A DNA stretch of 56,966 nt from Gracilaria domingensis (lineage: Eukaryota; Rhodophyta; Florideophyceae; Gracilariales; Gracilariaceae): assembly GCA_022539475.1 (NCBI GenBank), contig VCMS01000342.1, positions 1 through 56,966 on the forward strand. The letters run 5' to 3'. The notes beneath the pieces are model-generated. The model ran no database searches and was not told where the DNA came from. It was given only the letters and a program-made list of their open reading frames with translations. Made by a program: the position numbers and the translations under genes. Of this stretch, positions 12,146 to 23,324 are shown one piece after another; the stretch's first letter is position 1, and every line of letters begins with the position of its first letter.

Positions 12146-13342
12146 CTGTCAACTCAGAGCAGGAGAGAATGTCGGAACGTATGTACACGGAATGAGTTGA
12201 GACTGGTTGAGATTGTTGCACGTTCAGGCGCTTCGATGATATCTCAGTGTCGGAGGTCTCACTTAAGAGAGATGTACGAGAGCTGGAGTGAACGATCAGA
12301 GAAGGAGGTGGAGGCATGGCTATTAAATGGCGCGCGCGCGATGAGATGGAGAAGAGTGAAACGAAAGCTTTCCGGAACGAAAGAAGATTTCTGACGATTG
12401 AAGTCTTCAACCGTCGCGACGCTGATGTACCAGTATACGATAGTAATTTAGAAATACCGGAAATCTTGATTCCAAATATAGAGATTAAATTCCCTGGAGA
12501 AGCACCTCTCGAGGCTGTCAGTATCCAATAATCAGGCAAGTTGTACAAGTATTTTGGAATCACGCGAAATCGAATCTGTACAAAAACAATTGAGCTGTGA
12601 TTTTGCAGCCGCTATCATCGCGTCATTCCCTTGCGCTGTACAACAGAAGAACAGAATTGGTGAAATGAAATTCGAACCACTCTTCAATTGAAAGCTGTGG
12701 CTGGGAGTCGCCCTAACACCCCATCCTTTTGATCCGATCAGCAATCAACGCGGTGCTCGGAAGTCACTGCTCGTACATCTCCCATGGTAGCCAATTGCTC
12801 AGAAACCAAACCGAGCCCCTCTTCCATTTGTTCTAACCTTCGTTCCAAGTTTTTCGTTGTTTCTCCTATTCTCGTGAAAGAAGAGTCACAGCTTTTGCTT
12901 GCAACAGAGTCTAATGGCTGATGACCGCAGAAGAAAAAGGTGCCGTTGGGAAACTGCTCCAAACTCAATGAGCATTCAAAGTGACGCTCTCAAATCTTCT
13001 GATTCTCAAGAAGAAGTAGAGAGTTTTGGGGCAGATGTTTTTCCGTCGACCCAGCGATACCAAAGAAGATTTTGATGGGAACAATCGCGTGACAATGTTT
13101 CCAGGAATGTAACGCGGGACGGTGAGGAATGCTTTTGGTCTCCCAATATTTTTGAGCCAAACATTAGAAATCTAGCGTGTCCTCAAATCGAGGGCTCAAG
13201 TGATGTTCATTCGAAAGACCGTGGCATACCGGGCCTGATACTTTCTCGAAGTCCTAGCGTGCGTTTTAGTCTAGAAAGTGAAGTCCGTCCTGCAGAAAGA
13301 GGGGACACCAAGACTTCTAATATCATCTTGTACGAATATTCA

Positions 13343-15991
13343 ATGAGTCCACCTCCTCAGTCGGGGTCAAATTTCAGTTCTGTCCAGCTTGGATCTTCAG
13401 ACAGTTCTGTTAATGGATCCATTTCCAGACAAAAGACTAATATGGAGTTTGAGTTTGACCGTCTAGCTGACTTTCTCTTCAGCGCCGAAGTGTCAAATAT
13501 ATCCCAGAAAACAATTGGGAGCCTGTTGAGAACCAGGCCAATTGAATCCATCTTTTCATACAGATCTTTGATGTCTTACGCTGTTAAACGGTCTATGCTG
13601 CAGAAATCAAGTGTAATTATGTGTCCAAGTGGGCATTGCGCTAGATCAGGAAGACTCCGCAATATGCAAGTGTGCCCAACATGTAGCATATCTTTGATAA
13701 AGAGTGGGAAGTCGTTTTGGTACTTGACTGTATCGTCAGCACTGAGAGGCCTTTGCAATGGAAGTGCATCATTTCCGCATATTATGGACGGCTGTCGTAG
13801 AGCGCATGAATTTCTCCGACGTCAGAGTGCAGAGCCTCCTCCACATGACTATTATCACAGACAACTCTTCTTCCGACGGCATGCTGAAAAAATTCTGAAC
13901 TGGAACGAATCAGAAGAAGTATTCGTTTTTCTAACGTTTTCGACGGATGGATTCGAGTGCGGAAGAGATAGAAATGGGAATCCGATATCTACGGGGCCGC
14001 TGGTATCAACAGTTTTGAATTTTTCAGTAGCTGAGAGAAGCAAAGCATCGAACATGATCATTCACGCAATTATTTCTGGAACGCATGACACAAACCATTT
14101 CGAGACGTTTCTTGAACCACTTTTGGAGGATTTAAAGATGTTAGAAGGTGTTACGAAGGTTTCATGTTTCGATGGAAAGGTCAGAACTCTGAGGGCATTC
14201 TTGATGTACTTCACCGCAGACTGGCCAGCAGCCTCAAAGGTATTTGGCTATGCCGGCCACAATGCAAGTTTGTTTAGCCGATATTGTTGCAAGGAAAAGA
14301 AGTACATTAAGACGTTAAAGATTTCATGTGCTGTACCCAAAGCGGATGTGAGAAAGTTCATAGACGCCTTGCGTAGAGGTGCAGAGAATCAGCTTCGAAT
14401 GCAGGCTGATCTGGAGTGCCCTCGGAAGAGAAACCACCAGATGCTCAAAGACGTGTGGCGATCACTTGACGGAAAACATTTACGGGCAACATCCAGGAAG
14501 AAAGTCGTAAAAGCAACCGCAGTCAAACGACGACCATCCCTTTCAAAATTGAGTATAGATTACGTGTCTTCAATCCCGTATGACATTATGCGTCTTGTTC
14601 TTCTGGGGTGGGTAAAACACATTCTTGTTTTAAGTACAGGATCACACGCGAGACACCGGGAGGATGCATCTCGGCCAAATTATTGCATACCAGCGCAGAC
14701 AATGGAAAAGATAAATTTGGCGATGGGCACCTCATCGAAAGGAAAACCAAGTTGTTGGGGTCGACCGCCACTCTCACTGGATAATCTTGCAAGATATAAA
14801 GCGGAAGATTTGAAACGGCATGCAGAAGCGTACATCACACCGTTTCTGCACCATTTCAAGGTAAGCAAGAAGGTTATCCGACTTTGGATACTGAAGTCCA
14901 GACTTGTAATGCTCAGCTTCGGATATGACTGTTCACACGAAAGGATTAACTCATTGAGGTGCACAGTTCAAGAGTTGTACGCCAGATTTGTTCAGTTAGT
15001 ATACGAATCAGAGGCACAAGCATATTGCTTCACTCCAAGCACACACGCTATTCTTCGCATTCCAGATATTCTTCGGGAGTGCGGTCCATTACCGTTGTGC
15101 TCACAGTTCGTTGTTGAACGGCTTCTCGATGAGATCGGACACCGAATTCAAAACATTCCTAATCTCTCCGCCCATATCCTTCACAAAAACTTCCGCCTCT
15201 TAGCTGTGCGAATAGCAAACAACGGTAGAGTTCCAATGAACATTAGGAGCCCAGAGAAATCGACTACAAGCTTTGCAGACACGGAAACCGGTGGAGGCTC
15301 ACGTTTGGAAATGGAAATTGATGCATATTGCAGCCGGTCAGGTCAAGATCCTCCAACTAATTGGCTCTCACATAGGCGTGAGAGATGCATTGGTGAGTTT
15401 ATGAGACAGAACTTTCCACCTCAGACCCGATCACGCAATGGAATAGTTAAGGAACACACAAATGCCACAGTCATAAGCGGGGAAGGATCCATTTCAATTG
15501 AAACATTTGAAGCGTACCAAAAACGGGCCGCGAAGAATGGAAACTGTCACCAAAAACACTTTGTGGCTACCTACTTTGTCCCAGAAAAAGGTTGGTACAG
15601 TTCTATTGATTCAAGACATAATTCAGGTGCCAGCCTAGATTCGCAAAGCCGAGCGAGAGACTTGTATTACGGAAGTATAAAGAAGATATTCATAGTCCCG
15701 CTTCATATTTCAACTAATGAGAAGGAAAGTACGATTGATATAGTGCTGGTTGATATCCTATGGCAGTATGACATAATCGGAGAACCGCAGTTTTCTGTGC
15801 AATACTCCGAAGGGCGCCAGTCAACTTGGGCTTCCACAGAGATAGCGCAGCTTATCAAACGAAACGTCGGCATCATTACCATTTCCGGACGTCGATATTA
15901 TCTTGACAAGGATCGCATTTCGGCGACAGAATTGGCTCATGACCATGGCCTTGAAGAAAGGCTGAGAGGCGTGAAAAAGGTACATATGTAA
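13343..15991 (+). CDS. Tnp2/CACTA-like transposase (element 2)
   Basis: This is the longest intact ORF of the window, about 880 codons from the ATG at 13343. An earlier in-frame ATG at 12968 is separated from it by a TGA at 13073. Domain order: Ser-rich N-terminus; zinc motif CPSGH...CPTC near residues 95-115; STDGFEC (likely first catalytic Asp); FTADWPAASK with GYAGH; a long helical region with YDIMRLVLLGWVKH; YKAEDLKRHAE; and a C-terminal beta-rich segment reading IDIVLVDILWQYD, typical of the end of CACTA transposases. It is the reference for judging the broken copy at 1406-3449. Whether it is active is unknown. Confidence 0.85.
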   Translation: MSPPPQSGSNFSSVQLGSSDSSVNGSISRQKTNMEFEFDRLADFLFSAEVSNISQKTIGSLLRTRPIESIFSYRSLMSYAVKRSMLQKSSVIMCPSGHCARSGRLRNMQVCPTCSISLIKSGKSFWYLTVSSALRGLCNGSASFPHIMDGCRRAHEFLRRQSAEPPPHDYYHRQLFFRRHAEKILNWNESEEVFVFLTFSTDGFECGRDRNGNPISTGPLVSTVLNFSVAERSKASNMIIHAIISGTHDTNHFETFLEPLLEDLKMLEGVTKVSCFDGKVRTLRAFLMYFTADWPAASKVFGYAGHNASLFSRYCCKEKKYIKTLKISCAVPKADVRKFIDALRRGAENQLRMQADLECPRKRNHQMLKDVWRSLDGKHLRATSRKKVVKATAVKRRPSLSKLSIDYVSSIPYDIMRLVLLGWVKHILVLSTGSHARHREDASRPNYCIPAQTMEKINLAMGTSSKGKPSCWGRPPLSLDNLARYKAEDLKRHAEAYITPFLHHFKVSKKVIRLWILKSRLVMLSFGYDCSHERINSLRCTVQELYARFVQLVYESEAQAYCFTPSTHAILRIPDILRECGPLPLCSQFVVERLLDEIGHRIQNIPNLSAHILHKNFRLLAVRIANNGRVPMNIRSPEKSTTSFADTETGGGSRLEMEIDAYCSRSGQDPPTNWLSHRRERCIGEFMRQNFPPQTRSRNGIVKEHTNATVISGEGSISIETFEAYQKRAAKNGNCHQKHFVATYFVPEKGWYSSIDSRHNSGASLDSQSRARDLYYGSIKKIFIVPLHISTNEKESTIDIVLVDILWQYDIIGEPQFSVQYSEGRQSTWASTEIAQLIKRNVGIITISGRRYYLDKDRISATELAHDHGLEERLRGVKKVHM

Positions 15992-17060
15992 AAGTAGCTT
16001 GTGCCCGTGCGATGATGATGTAATTCGCAGCTGTATGTTTTCATTCAGAACTCGTTTTCGGCATCAAAGCTTTCTCTTGAGTAATGGATCTCACTTTGAC
16101 TACCTCTAGAAATGCCTTAGCATTTCTTCTTATGACGCGAATAAAATGAGGTGAGCGATTGCTCCAAAGTTTTGGCTGGGACGCAGATACCCTCGTTATT
16201 CGCTTTTCCGCCGCCTAACATTCCGAGTAGCTGTCGATCCATTTGGCTCGGCTTTGATAGCTATGGACGAGAATAGATATGTTCTAACTTCGTTAAGCCA
16301 TGAGCATGAGATCCAGTATTTTGAGCGACGGCGATGTGCAGGCTGCCGCAGAAATATGCCAGCACCAAGATAAGTAAAACCGTGGAACCCACCTGACCCA
16401 TGTGAAAAAGTTGTGTCGCGCAAGAAATCATGTAAAGCATGTAAACTGCTCCTTTCCTTGTGTGGGCTCTGCTCCGAAAATTGTTTCACGTGGACCATTG
16501 CAGCCCGTCTACGCATTTCACGCAAGTGGCACGCGAAAACGCGCGCACCCCGACTCGGTGACGTTAAAGTAAAGGCAAACGCCGGCTATTGAGCTGTGCC
16601 AGTAAAAACACGTACTGATCGGCAACACTGTCCTCCCAGGCTTTTTGGCGACCAGCTACACACGTTCTCCGCCGTTGAATTTCGTTTACGGCCCGTGCCG
16701 CCGCCTCGAGCCTGCGCGCGCTTGATGACATGCGGCGCTGGGCAGCAAAGCGACGGCATGCATCCAGAGTGTGGCTTACCACTGCACGAGTTCCAAACGA
16801 CTGACGAGCACGCGCCGATATGCGGTTGCGTGCTTCTCGCCGGTGGCTGTGAAGCCAGAAGGTCGGCATGAATTAGCTTCTCAATCCACGAGGTACCCTG
16901 TTTTTGACTTAGAATCAGCGCTCAAAACTTAGCGTCAACATTGGGCGTCCAGTACAAAATGGCGTGAAGTGTGCCGGAACCAGTACGCGTAAAAACGTGT
17001 ACATTATTGTTACACGTTTGGGTCCCGTCACAAAATTAGGACGGGACAGAAGGCTACAAA
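15992..17060. other. No gene recognised; possible minus-strand exon at 16564-16869
   Basis: Most of this stretch shows nothing supportable. A minus-strand frame at 16564-16869 contains an amphipathic, Arg- and Ala-rich helix (RRMSSSARRLEAAARAVNE) and may be an exon of an unknown gene, but composition alone could explain it. The right end of element 2 should lie near the start of this region; no terminal repeat was found. Confidence 0.3.
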
Positions 17061-17061
17061 A

Positions 17062-17572
17062 GTGGCAATCATGCAGATCGACGAGCTTCTGTCGTGCGTA
17101 CGTCAAGAAGCAGGAATTCATGCCCTCGTATTCCATATGAGTTCATCGACGAAGCGCACGAACGGCTACACTTCTGTCGAAATTGAAGGGGTTTCCTTTC
17201 CAGTTAGCTCCGTTCTGCTGCCGCGGAGCGCCACATTGTTGGTACTTGAGCACAACACATCCGAAGAAAGCAAAGGGGATTCTGAAGCTATTCATCTGCT
17301 GTCCAACCATCCTGGCAATATTGCAAGGTTACCAAATAAGACCGTGAGTGATGCTATTCGCAAGGCTTTGTGGAGAAGTAGTCGCATCAGCGTGAACGTA
17401 GCGCGGGTGATACTCGGTATCTTTACCGTATTCAGGTTGATACAAAGGTTTTGAGAACCTATACGCATCATTTGAAGCCGATTAACACAGTCCCGATCGG
17501 AGCTGTAGTACTTGTTATTAACGAGGAGACAGAAGAAGAAAACGAATCTAACGAAGAGGACAGAGGACAGTA
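17062..17572 (+). CDS. Unrecognised possible host gene fragment, two frames
   Basis: The first frame (17062-17454) encodes about 130 residues with ordinary composition and contains the ATG at 17071 (MQIDELLSCVRQEAG). From about 17370 another frame takes over, reading RYLYRIQVDTKVLRTY and ending in an acidic tail (EETEEENESNEED) at 17572. The switch could be a frameshift or a short intron. No family was recognised. The neighbouring host gene fragments suggest this too may be a decayed host gene. Confidence 0.3.
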
Positions 17573-17870
17573 ACAGGAATGGAGCGTAACCATTCTGTTC
17601 AGAGTTGCGCAAGTGTAGTCCAGAGCTTCTGCTTTCCCAGATGTATGTTCGCAGTTGACGATCATCAATTCATAGAATAAATCGTTTCGGGCATGACTTA
17701 ATATCAATCCCTTCCTGGCAACGATCATCAAAGCACGCGTCAACGAGTCGCATGCGGCTGCCAGGTGGTTGACCGACGGGGCGATCGAAACAGACACCAT
17801 CATTACATGGATACAGCGCTGACGGCGTTAGAGGCTGGCGCATCGAGGCTGTGCAAGGCGCGGCGCGCGA

Positions 17871-19120
17871 GTGGGGGCCTTATGGCCGGCGAGCGTGGAC
17901 AGATGGCGGCTTATTGCGCGGCGTGGAGAAGGAGAGCGGGCGGAGGTGAATGGCTGCGTCGCGGGCCGAGCACGGTATACACCCTGGGTGTTGTTGCTGT
18001 TGGCGCCAGGCATGGAGAAGTTGGCGGTCCTGGCGGCAACTATGCGGCGGAGGCGGCCGCCGCTGCCCAGCGCGGCTCCAACACTGAAGCCTCCGTGCGG
18101 GCGGAGGCCAATAGGCAGCAGTGGCGAAAACGATCCCGACGTCGTTGATGGTGCGCGCAGCCGGGACGCCGCCAGTGCGCGTCGCAGTGCGCACATGCAG
18201 CATTGCTGGTCAAAGGCGCGGCGGGCGAGCTTGCGTGCCGTTGAAAGAGATGGCGGCGCTGCGTCGAGCGAGGGCTCAAGCGAGCGCCTTGCAACGCCCG
18301 CGGTAACGCGCGTGGAGCCGTTCATGTTTTTGAACGATTCGCGCGCGCAACTGAAAATGCCCACGCGTACACATGCGGGGGGCTGGGGGACGGTGACGAT
18401 GGCAATCAAAAGCGCGCGGGCAACTGTGTGTTTGATAAGGTTCGTAGCCGGGCTTTCTCGTGTTTTGCATCCCGCAGATGACACCGACATACAATTGTTT
18501 GGAATTCAATTGCGAGGCTTGGATTATGCACTTGCGAACAGGATTATCATAGCTGTTGTCGAGACAACATTCCCATTTTTGCTACCTCGTACACTCATCG
18601 CAATCGAAGCGTTGGTAGTTATAAGTTTTCCGATGATAGTTGGGATAATTTTCAAATAGCGATGTATATGCTCGTCATGTCCAATGTACGGAAGGTTCGG
18701 GTATGGCTGGATCAATGTCTTCGGCTTCATGATTCTAATTTGGGTTGTTGGGCACACACACACAGGTCTGATACCTTACATTTTCTGGCCCGTTTCCAGT
18801 CTTGGTGTGAAAGCACCAGAAGAGAAAGGAATTTTTGAGTTCTTTTATCGCGTCTGGCCGTATCCGGAGGAAATTGCTGGACTCTGGTCGATGAGAGTGA
18901 TAAAGACCTGTGAGCTACATCAAGACGATGAGCCAGATTGTCTATCTCCTGTAACGCATGTTCGTTATAACCAGCGAGTATTTCTTGAGCCCCAAGCAAG
19001 TTTCTACTTGCTGCTTTATGCCATCTGTGATGGAAAGATCACAGAACTTGATTGCGCCTGTAAGAAAGATGCTCACGAGCTTACCGACATAGCGAAGTGT
19101 AACATGGGATACGAGTTCCA
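17871..19120 (+). pseudogene. Unrecognised hydrophobic protein, single frame with TAG at 18657
   Basis: One frame stays open from 17871 to beyond 19100 except for a TAG at 18657-18659. The first part is GC-rich and may not be coding. From about 18490 the translation contains hydrophobic stretches on both sides of the stop (IIIAVVETTFPFLLP and INVFGFMILIWVV), as in a multi-pass membrane protein. A soluble part with several Cys follows. I do not recognise the family. The competing minus-strand ORF at 17828-18490 looks like a shadow of the GC-rich part. Confidence 0.35.
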
Positions 19121-19428
19121 CCGCATAGGTGTCGGAAGCAACTGGAGAGCGCGTGCTTCACCTGTGGAGAAAAAGAACTGCGCCTGCACCCATAACCTCT
19201 CACGTCAGCGCACCTCCCTCCGCACCCCCCTCTACCTCGCAAGTCCCGGGTCGGCACGTCTCTGCGACCCTTACCAATTTGCTTCGCGTAATACCCCCAA
19301 AACTGCTTTAGTCTGTAGGACAGCCATCTTGCCCTCCCCCTTCTGCCAGATTCGGCACCATTCTCTCCCCAGCGCCTATGCCTCGCCCTTCTGGAGTGCC
19401 TTGACGCCTCCCGGACGCCGTTGCTCCG

Positions 19429-20125
19429 TTGTATTCTGCGCAATTTTCTATGATAGTGCTAACTTTTGCGGATCTCAAGGGCATTTCTCATCACGCGGGC
19501 GTTCGATCTTTATACACCGATTTAACCTATCTTTCCAAGAGCGATGGCATGCGATTAGCCACCAGAGAAGCGTTGCGAGAATATCTTGATTGGCTTTTCG
19601 GACAGAATCGTCGCAAGCGGGGAACGAAGGAACAGGTGGTTGTGAGGGGCAATCTCGGGGTTGGTTTGACACAATGGATTTTTCCTTGGGAAAGTTGATC
19701 CTAACGAAAAACCGATGAACCCTTGTGTAAATAAGAAAACTGTAACAGACGAAAACGACGATAGAACCGTCTCTGTTGTTGAATCCAAGTCTGATAACGA
19801 CATATGCGCCGCTTGCCATGAGGCGTTCGAAACCTTTTGGGATGACGACAAGCACTCCTGAATGTTGCGTGACTGCACAAAAACTGACGACGACGAGCTG
19901 TACCACGTGAAGTGCATGAAATACGCAGTCCTCGCTGAAGATGAGTCTGCTGATGTGGCGGCTCAGCCGCAACCGGAGGACGAAAAGTCGGAACCTGAGA
20001 ATGAGGGCTCAAGTACTGCACTAAAAACCACAAACAACAAGCCTTTAAAAACTAAGACTATCAATAACTCTGAAACACCGCAGGAGCCATCAACAACGGC
20101 TAATGAACTGCAGTGCTTACTTTAA
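19429..20125 (+). pseudogene. PCF11-like mRNA 3'-end processing factor, C-terminal relic
   Basis: PCF11 is a subunit of the cleavage and polyadenylation machinery. The translation SLYTDL...EYLDWLFGQNRR...WI followed by CAACHEAFETFWDDD...LRD...YHVKC matches the C-terminal zinc-finger pair of PCF11 proteins (consensus HLDWHF..NRR, then CxxC..F..FWD.....W...D......YH..C). The frame shifts near 19690. A TGA at 19859-19861 stands exactly where the family has a conserved Trp. In the first finger the expected CxxC before GMRL is absent. The gene is therefore a relic or carries sequence errors. The upstream part, including the CID domain, was not found. Confidence 0.7.
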
Positions 20126-21555
20126 CTGTCAAAAAAAGAACCACAGCGAGCTTTTCATAATACATACATTCAACAGGTGGTGTCTGAGATAAGTATTCCG
20201 AAAGCAGAACCAACTATGATCTCATTTCAGTCAAGACCTCAGCCATCTACACGCAGCAGCCCATGTTGTGCCACCCAAACAAGAGCCGCTTATGCCCGTA
20301 CATGGTGATGTAATCAAAAATCGACCTATTTTTATGCATCGCTTGAATGTGGTTCCCCCCCAACATGGCTGGCCCGGATGTGAACAGGAAGGTCACTCTC
20401 CCCAAACTACCGAAGTAGCTCGCCGCAACAACCGGGATTTACGTTATGGCTTTGGAGCCAACTAGGACAGAAGAGCCCAGAGCCGCTTCGACTTCGCGAC
20501 CATCTGGCCAGAAGAGAAAGAGATTAGAGACAGATGGCGCAAGGCTTGACCCTAGCTTTAGAATTCTGAGTGCTAACAGCTCTATGATAGCAGCATCATC
20601 TCTTCTAACCGATGAAGAAGCGGTTGAACCTCAGTCCAAGCGCCAGAAAGAATGCAATCCACAGACAAATACATGATGCATGAGATCGATGTTATTCAGT
20701 TGGATGCTAACTGATCAGTGACTGCGCTGCTCACTTACAAACAGCTCCGTTGGCAATCGTTTTGAAGGCGCGGGAAGAGAGGCATGCCGTGCCTGGTTGA
20801 TTAATCCCTAGTACTGAACAGAATTGTTCTACACGGCCGCCACCATGCAACGAGAATGCTCCTTGGCGGTTGAAGGGGGACAAGTTTGAATTCTTTGTTC
20901 ATCAAGAATAGCTGCGGGCTATTTGGGCCTGTACGTCTGCCTTTGGTTTTGCCGGTCAGAATTAGAGAAACTAGTAACACACTGCCATGGTGGTTGGATC
21001 TTTGCAGGAGGTCCATAGTTTTGTTTTGGGAAGAGAATGGGCGGCGAGTCGGCGTCGTGCACCTGTGCATCATTGAGCAGTTGGGACGAGAATTGCGCAT
21101 GGAGGAGTGAGGTGAAGGATGCACTTCGGAGGTGGTCCGCTGTTGTTTTCAAACGTGAATGGGACTAAGGAGCTTATTCTCGGGAGCATAACATTTGATC
21201 GGGGAACGTGGTCTTAAACTTTGTAAATTAACAGCTTTACTTAACACATACTCTCTCTCTTTCTTTTCAATCCGAATGACTTTTTTTTCACAAGTCTCTT
21301 CGAAGGCAGTTGTTCTCGGGGTAGTTCTCGGACACGACAAAAATTAGTGCAACGCGTTCTGTTTAGCTGCTAACATACTCGCAGTGCTGTGGCCAGCCTG
21401 CCCGTGGGTAGTGAGGGGCGAAGCGTAACAGGAGTGCTGTGCGACGAAAATGCATCCGAGCTGCCGTTCGGGACATGATGGACAGCAAGTGATACGAAGT
21501 ATGGTTTTGTTGGCTAACCGCCAGCGCAACATCGCTCTGATGCTGAACGCGCTAC
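20126..21555. other. No gene recognised
   Basis: Short plus-strand frames at 20268-20465 and 20446-20676 follow the PCF11 relic and could be its degraded 3' end. They are hydrophilic, with a basic GQKRKR stretch, and match nothing I recognise. From 20700 to 21555 nothing is supportable. Confidence 0.3.
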
Positions 21556-21947
21556 CTACATGTACGAAATAGCTATTCGTTCGAACAGCGGGTGGAGCGC
21601 AGAGTTGTACAGACCGTACGCAATGTACGCCAGAATGGCGATGACGATGACGTTGAATAGTGCTCTCTCCCACGGTTCTAGCATTTAAAGCGCGGTGCTG
21701 AGATTGTATCGATAAATCCTTGTGGAAAGAAGTTTTGAAATGGGTGGAAACAATCGTACGTGATATGTGAGATGGAGTGGCGAAAACAAGTGACGCCTAG
21801 TTCTGGTCTCTCGGAGAATGGTACATACCACAAATTGACGTACTCCTTCAACGTTCGATTTGATGGTGAGGGGAAAGAGGCGGGCGCAGCTCCGTAGGTC
21901 TCGTCTGCGCTGGTTGCTGGCTCAGCTGCGGATGTCGGTCGAGTCAT
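21556..21947 (-). pseudogene. Small subunit of serine palmitoyltransferase (ssSPT-like), with in-frame TAA
   Basis: ssSPT proteins are small ER membrane activators of serine palmitoyltransferase, the first enzyme of sphingolipid synthesis. Exon 1 (21829-21947) ends RTLKEYVNL plus two bases. A 110-base intron (21719-21828) has donor TG/GTATGT and acceptor CCACAAG. Exon 2 (21556-21718) completes the Trp codon and reads IYRYNLSTAL, stop, MLEPWERALFN, then a hydrophobic helix (VIVIAILAYIAYGLY), ending at TAG 21556-21558. LEPWER and the single transmembrane helix are the family signature. The TAA at 21685-21687 sits where relatives have Tyr just before MLEPWE. Everything else is well kept, so this is either a recent nonsense mutation or a sequence error. 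Confidence 0.8.
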
Positions 21948-22195
21948 GATAAAAGTAGAGGCGAGCGGAACACGCTTGCGATCGGGCTTGAGACTGGGGA
22001 GGGGAGGGCCCTGCTTGGTTGGGATAGCTTGCCAAGTGAAGAGAAGTGTGCCTCATGCGAGTAGATTCAGCACAGGATTCGGCACGAGGCTTGAAAGGTG
22101 ATGGAAGCACAAGTGAGAACAAATTTGTTCGCTCTGGGAATGCTTTGTGTTGGGGCACGAGCCGTGTTGGAGTCATCTGCGTATGGAGCAGAGCA

Positions 22196-22226
22196 GCGCA
22201 GCGCAGCGCAGCGCAGCGCAGCGCAG
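22196..22226. repeat. GCGCA short tandem repeat
   Basis: Six perfect GCGCA units, in the spacer between the divergent ssSPT-like and VMA12-like genes. The repeat is out of any supported coding frame. Confidence 0.9.
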
Positions 22227-22434
22227 TAAGTTTTGCATTGCTGGCATTGAGCTGGGACAGTTTGAACGGCAAGGCGCCAGACGTAACTTTGGCCGTGTGC
22301 ACGACCACGCCTCCAGCCGTGCGTGACGACGCACAGCGGTCAAACCAGACGTTTTCGCTGTCGAAGCGGCACTCTTCTGCTCTGTGGCGAAACCCTTGGT
22401 CGAAGCGCTTGAGTGGCCAACCGTGATTCGGATC

Positions 22435-23046
22435 ATGGTGGTCGTGCTTGTAAACGAACAAATCCGACGGGCGCTGGCTGCCACCCAGGCGGAAGGGGCG
22501 TCGAAGAGGACCAAGCACGTGCAAACCGTTTCTCACAAGCTGCTCGCAAACGCGATTCGGAACAACGCGAATGCCCCTTCTCTGGCATCGCTTCTCGCGA
22601 CATCGCAAGTCTGTCTGACGAACGAGCATGCCTGCGCCGTGCACATTCCGCACGTAAGAAACGCTCATTTGCGAGCTCGCATTGAGCGACTGGAGGCGCG
22701 TCAGAAGGACGCGGAGTACGCAGGAATCGTTCGCGACGTGTCGCGGGTGGATGCGACCAATGTGGAGATCGAGGCTGCGCGCATGAGCAAGTTTGCGTCG
22801 CAAATGTCACTCGGCGTCAATGTGATTTTCACAATGGCTACTTGTTTCACCGCCGGCTACTTTGTGTTCAAACAAAGCACGGGCACGCAGACCGGTGGGC
22901 TAATAGACGGTGTCACGGCCATGATTGTTGCCATGGGAGTCGAGGTGATTCTTGTGCTGACCAGAATATACACCATCGACACGCAAGTTGATAGACACGT
23001 TAAGCGCCGTCAACACATGGCCGATCGCACCCGGCCCTTGTGCTGA
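22435..23046 (+). CDS. V-ATPase assembly factor VMA12/TMEM199-like
   Basis: Vma12/TMEM199 is an ER membrane protein needed to assemble the V0 sector of the vacuolar H+-ATPase. The ORF has the family layout. A soluble N-terminal part leads to RNAHLRARIERLEARQ...EYAGIVRDV, matching the conserved NPELxARLxxLxxxxxxxEYxxMxxxV block. SFASQ-like residues follow, then two transmembrane helices near residues 125-145 and 157-180 (ending VEVILVLTRIY), and a short charged tail. The length of about 200 residues fits. The frame is open upstream to about 22330 without an ATG, so 22435 is the likely start. It is the only recognised host gene here without a break. It is divergent from the ssSPT-like gene. Confidence 0.8.
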   Translation: MVVVLVNEQIRRALAATQAEGASKRTKHVQTVSHKLLANAIRNNANAPSLASLLATSQVCLTNEHACAVHIPHVRNAHLRARIERLEARQKDAEYAGIVRDVSRVDATNVEIEAARMSKFASQMSLGVNVIFTMATCFTAGYFVFKQSTGTQTGGLIDGVTAMIVAMGVEVILVLTRIYTIDTQVDRHVKRRQHMADRTRPLC

Positions 23047-23264
23047 GCACGTTGGCGCAAGCGGACGTTTCGAGCGTGTGGACCCTGCGCACTGCTGCTT
23101 TTGGACGTGAGCAAGAGCGAACAAGCTCGAAGCAGAAGGAATCGGGATGAGGCAGATGTCACACTTTGGCCAGCCATCCGTTCATCCCGTTTGGGTATTA
23201 TCGTCATGGAACATGATGTTGTTGTAAGCTTTATAGCATGCAGTGCGTACAAGGGCCGCCGGTA

Positions 23265-23324
23265 TCTAAATGGCGTTCGAAACGCTCATCATGATGATGA
23301 TGAGCGTTTCGAACGGCATTTAGA
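23265..23324. repeat. Long imperfect hairpin (28-base arms)
   Basis: TCTAAATGGCGTTCGAAACG and the following CTCATCAT are mirrored as a reverse complement with one mismatch, leaving almost no loop (ATGATGATGATG centre). It lies 220 bases downstream of the VMA12-like stop. It could act as a transcription end structure or be a fold-back or MITE-like repeat. Two small ORFs called across it are artefacts of the palindrome. Confidence 0.85.

Noticed and set aside
17828..18490. 220-codon minus-strand ORF in GC-rich sequence
   Set aside because: Composition is Ala/Arg/Ser-rich without structure, and GC-rich DNA leaves several frames open here; the plus-strand frame with hydrophobic helices fits better.
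21922..22810. Minus-strand ORFs of 293 and 125 codons over the VMA12 gene
   Set aside because: They overlap the clearly conserved VMA12 frame and the GCGCA repeat and show no domain of their own.
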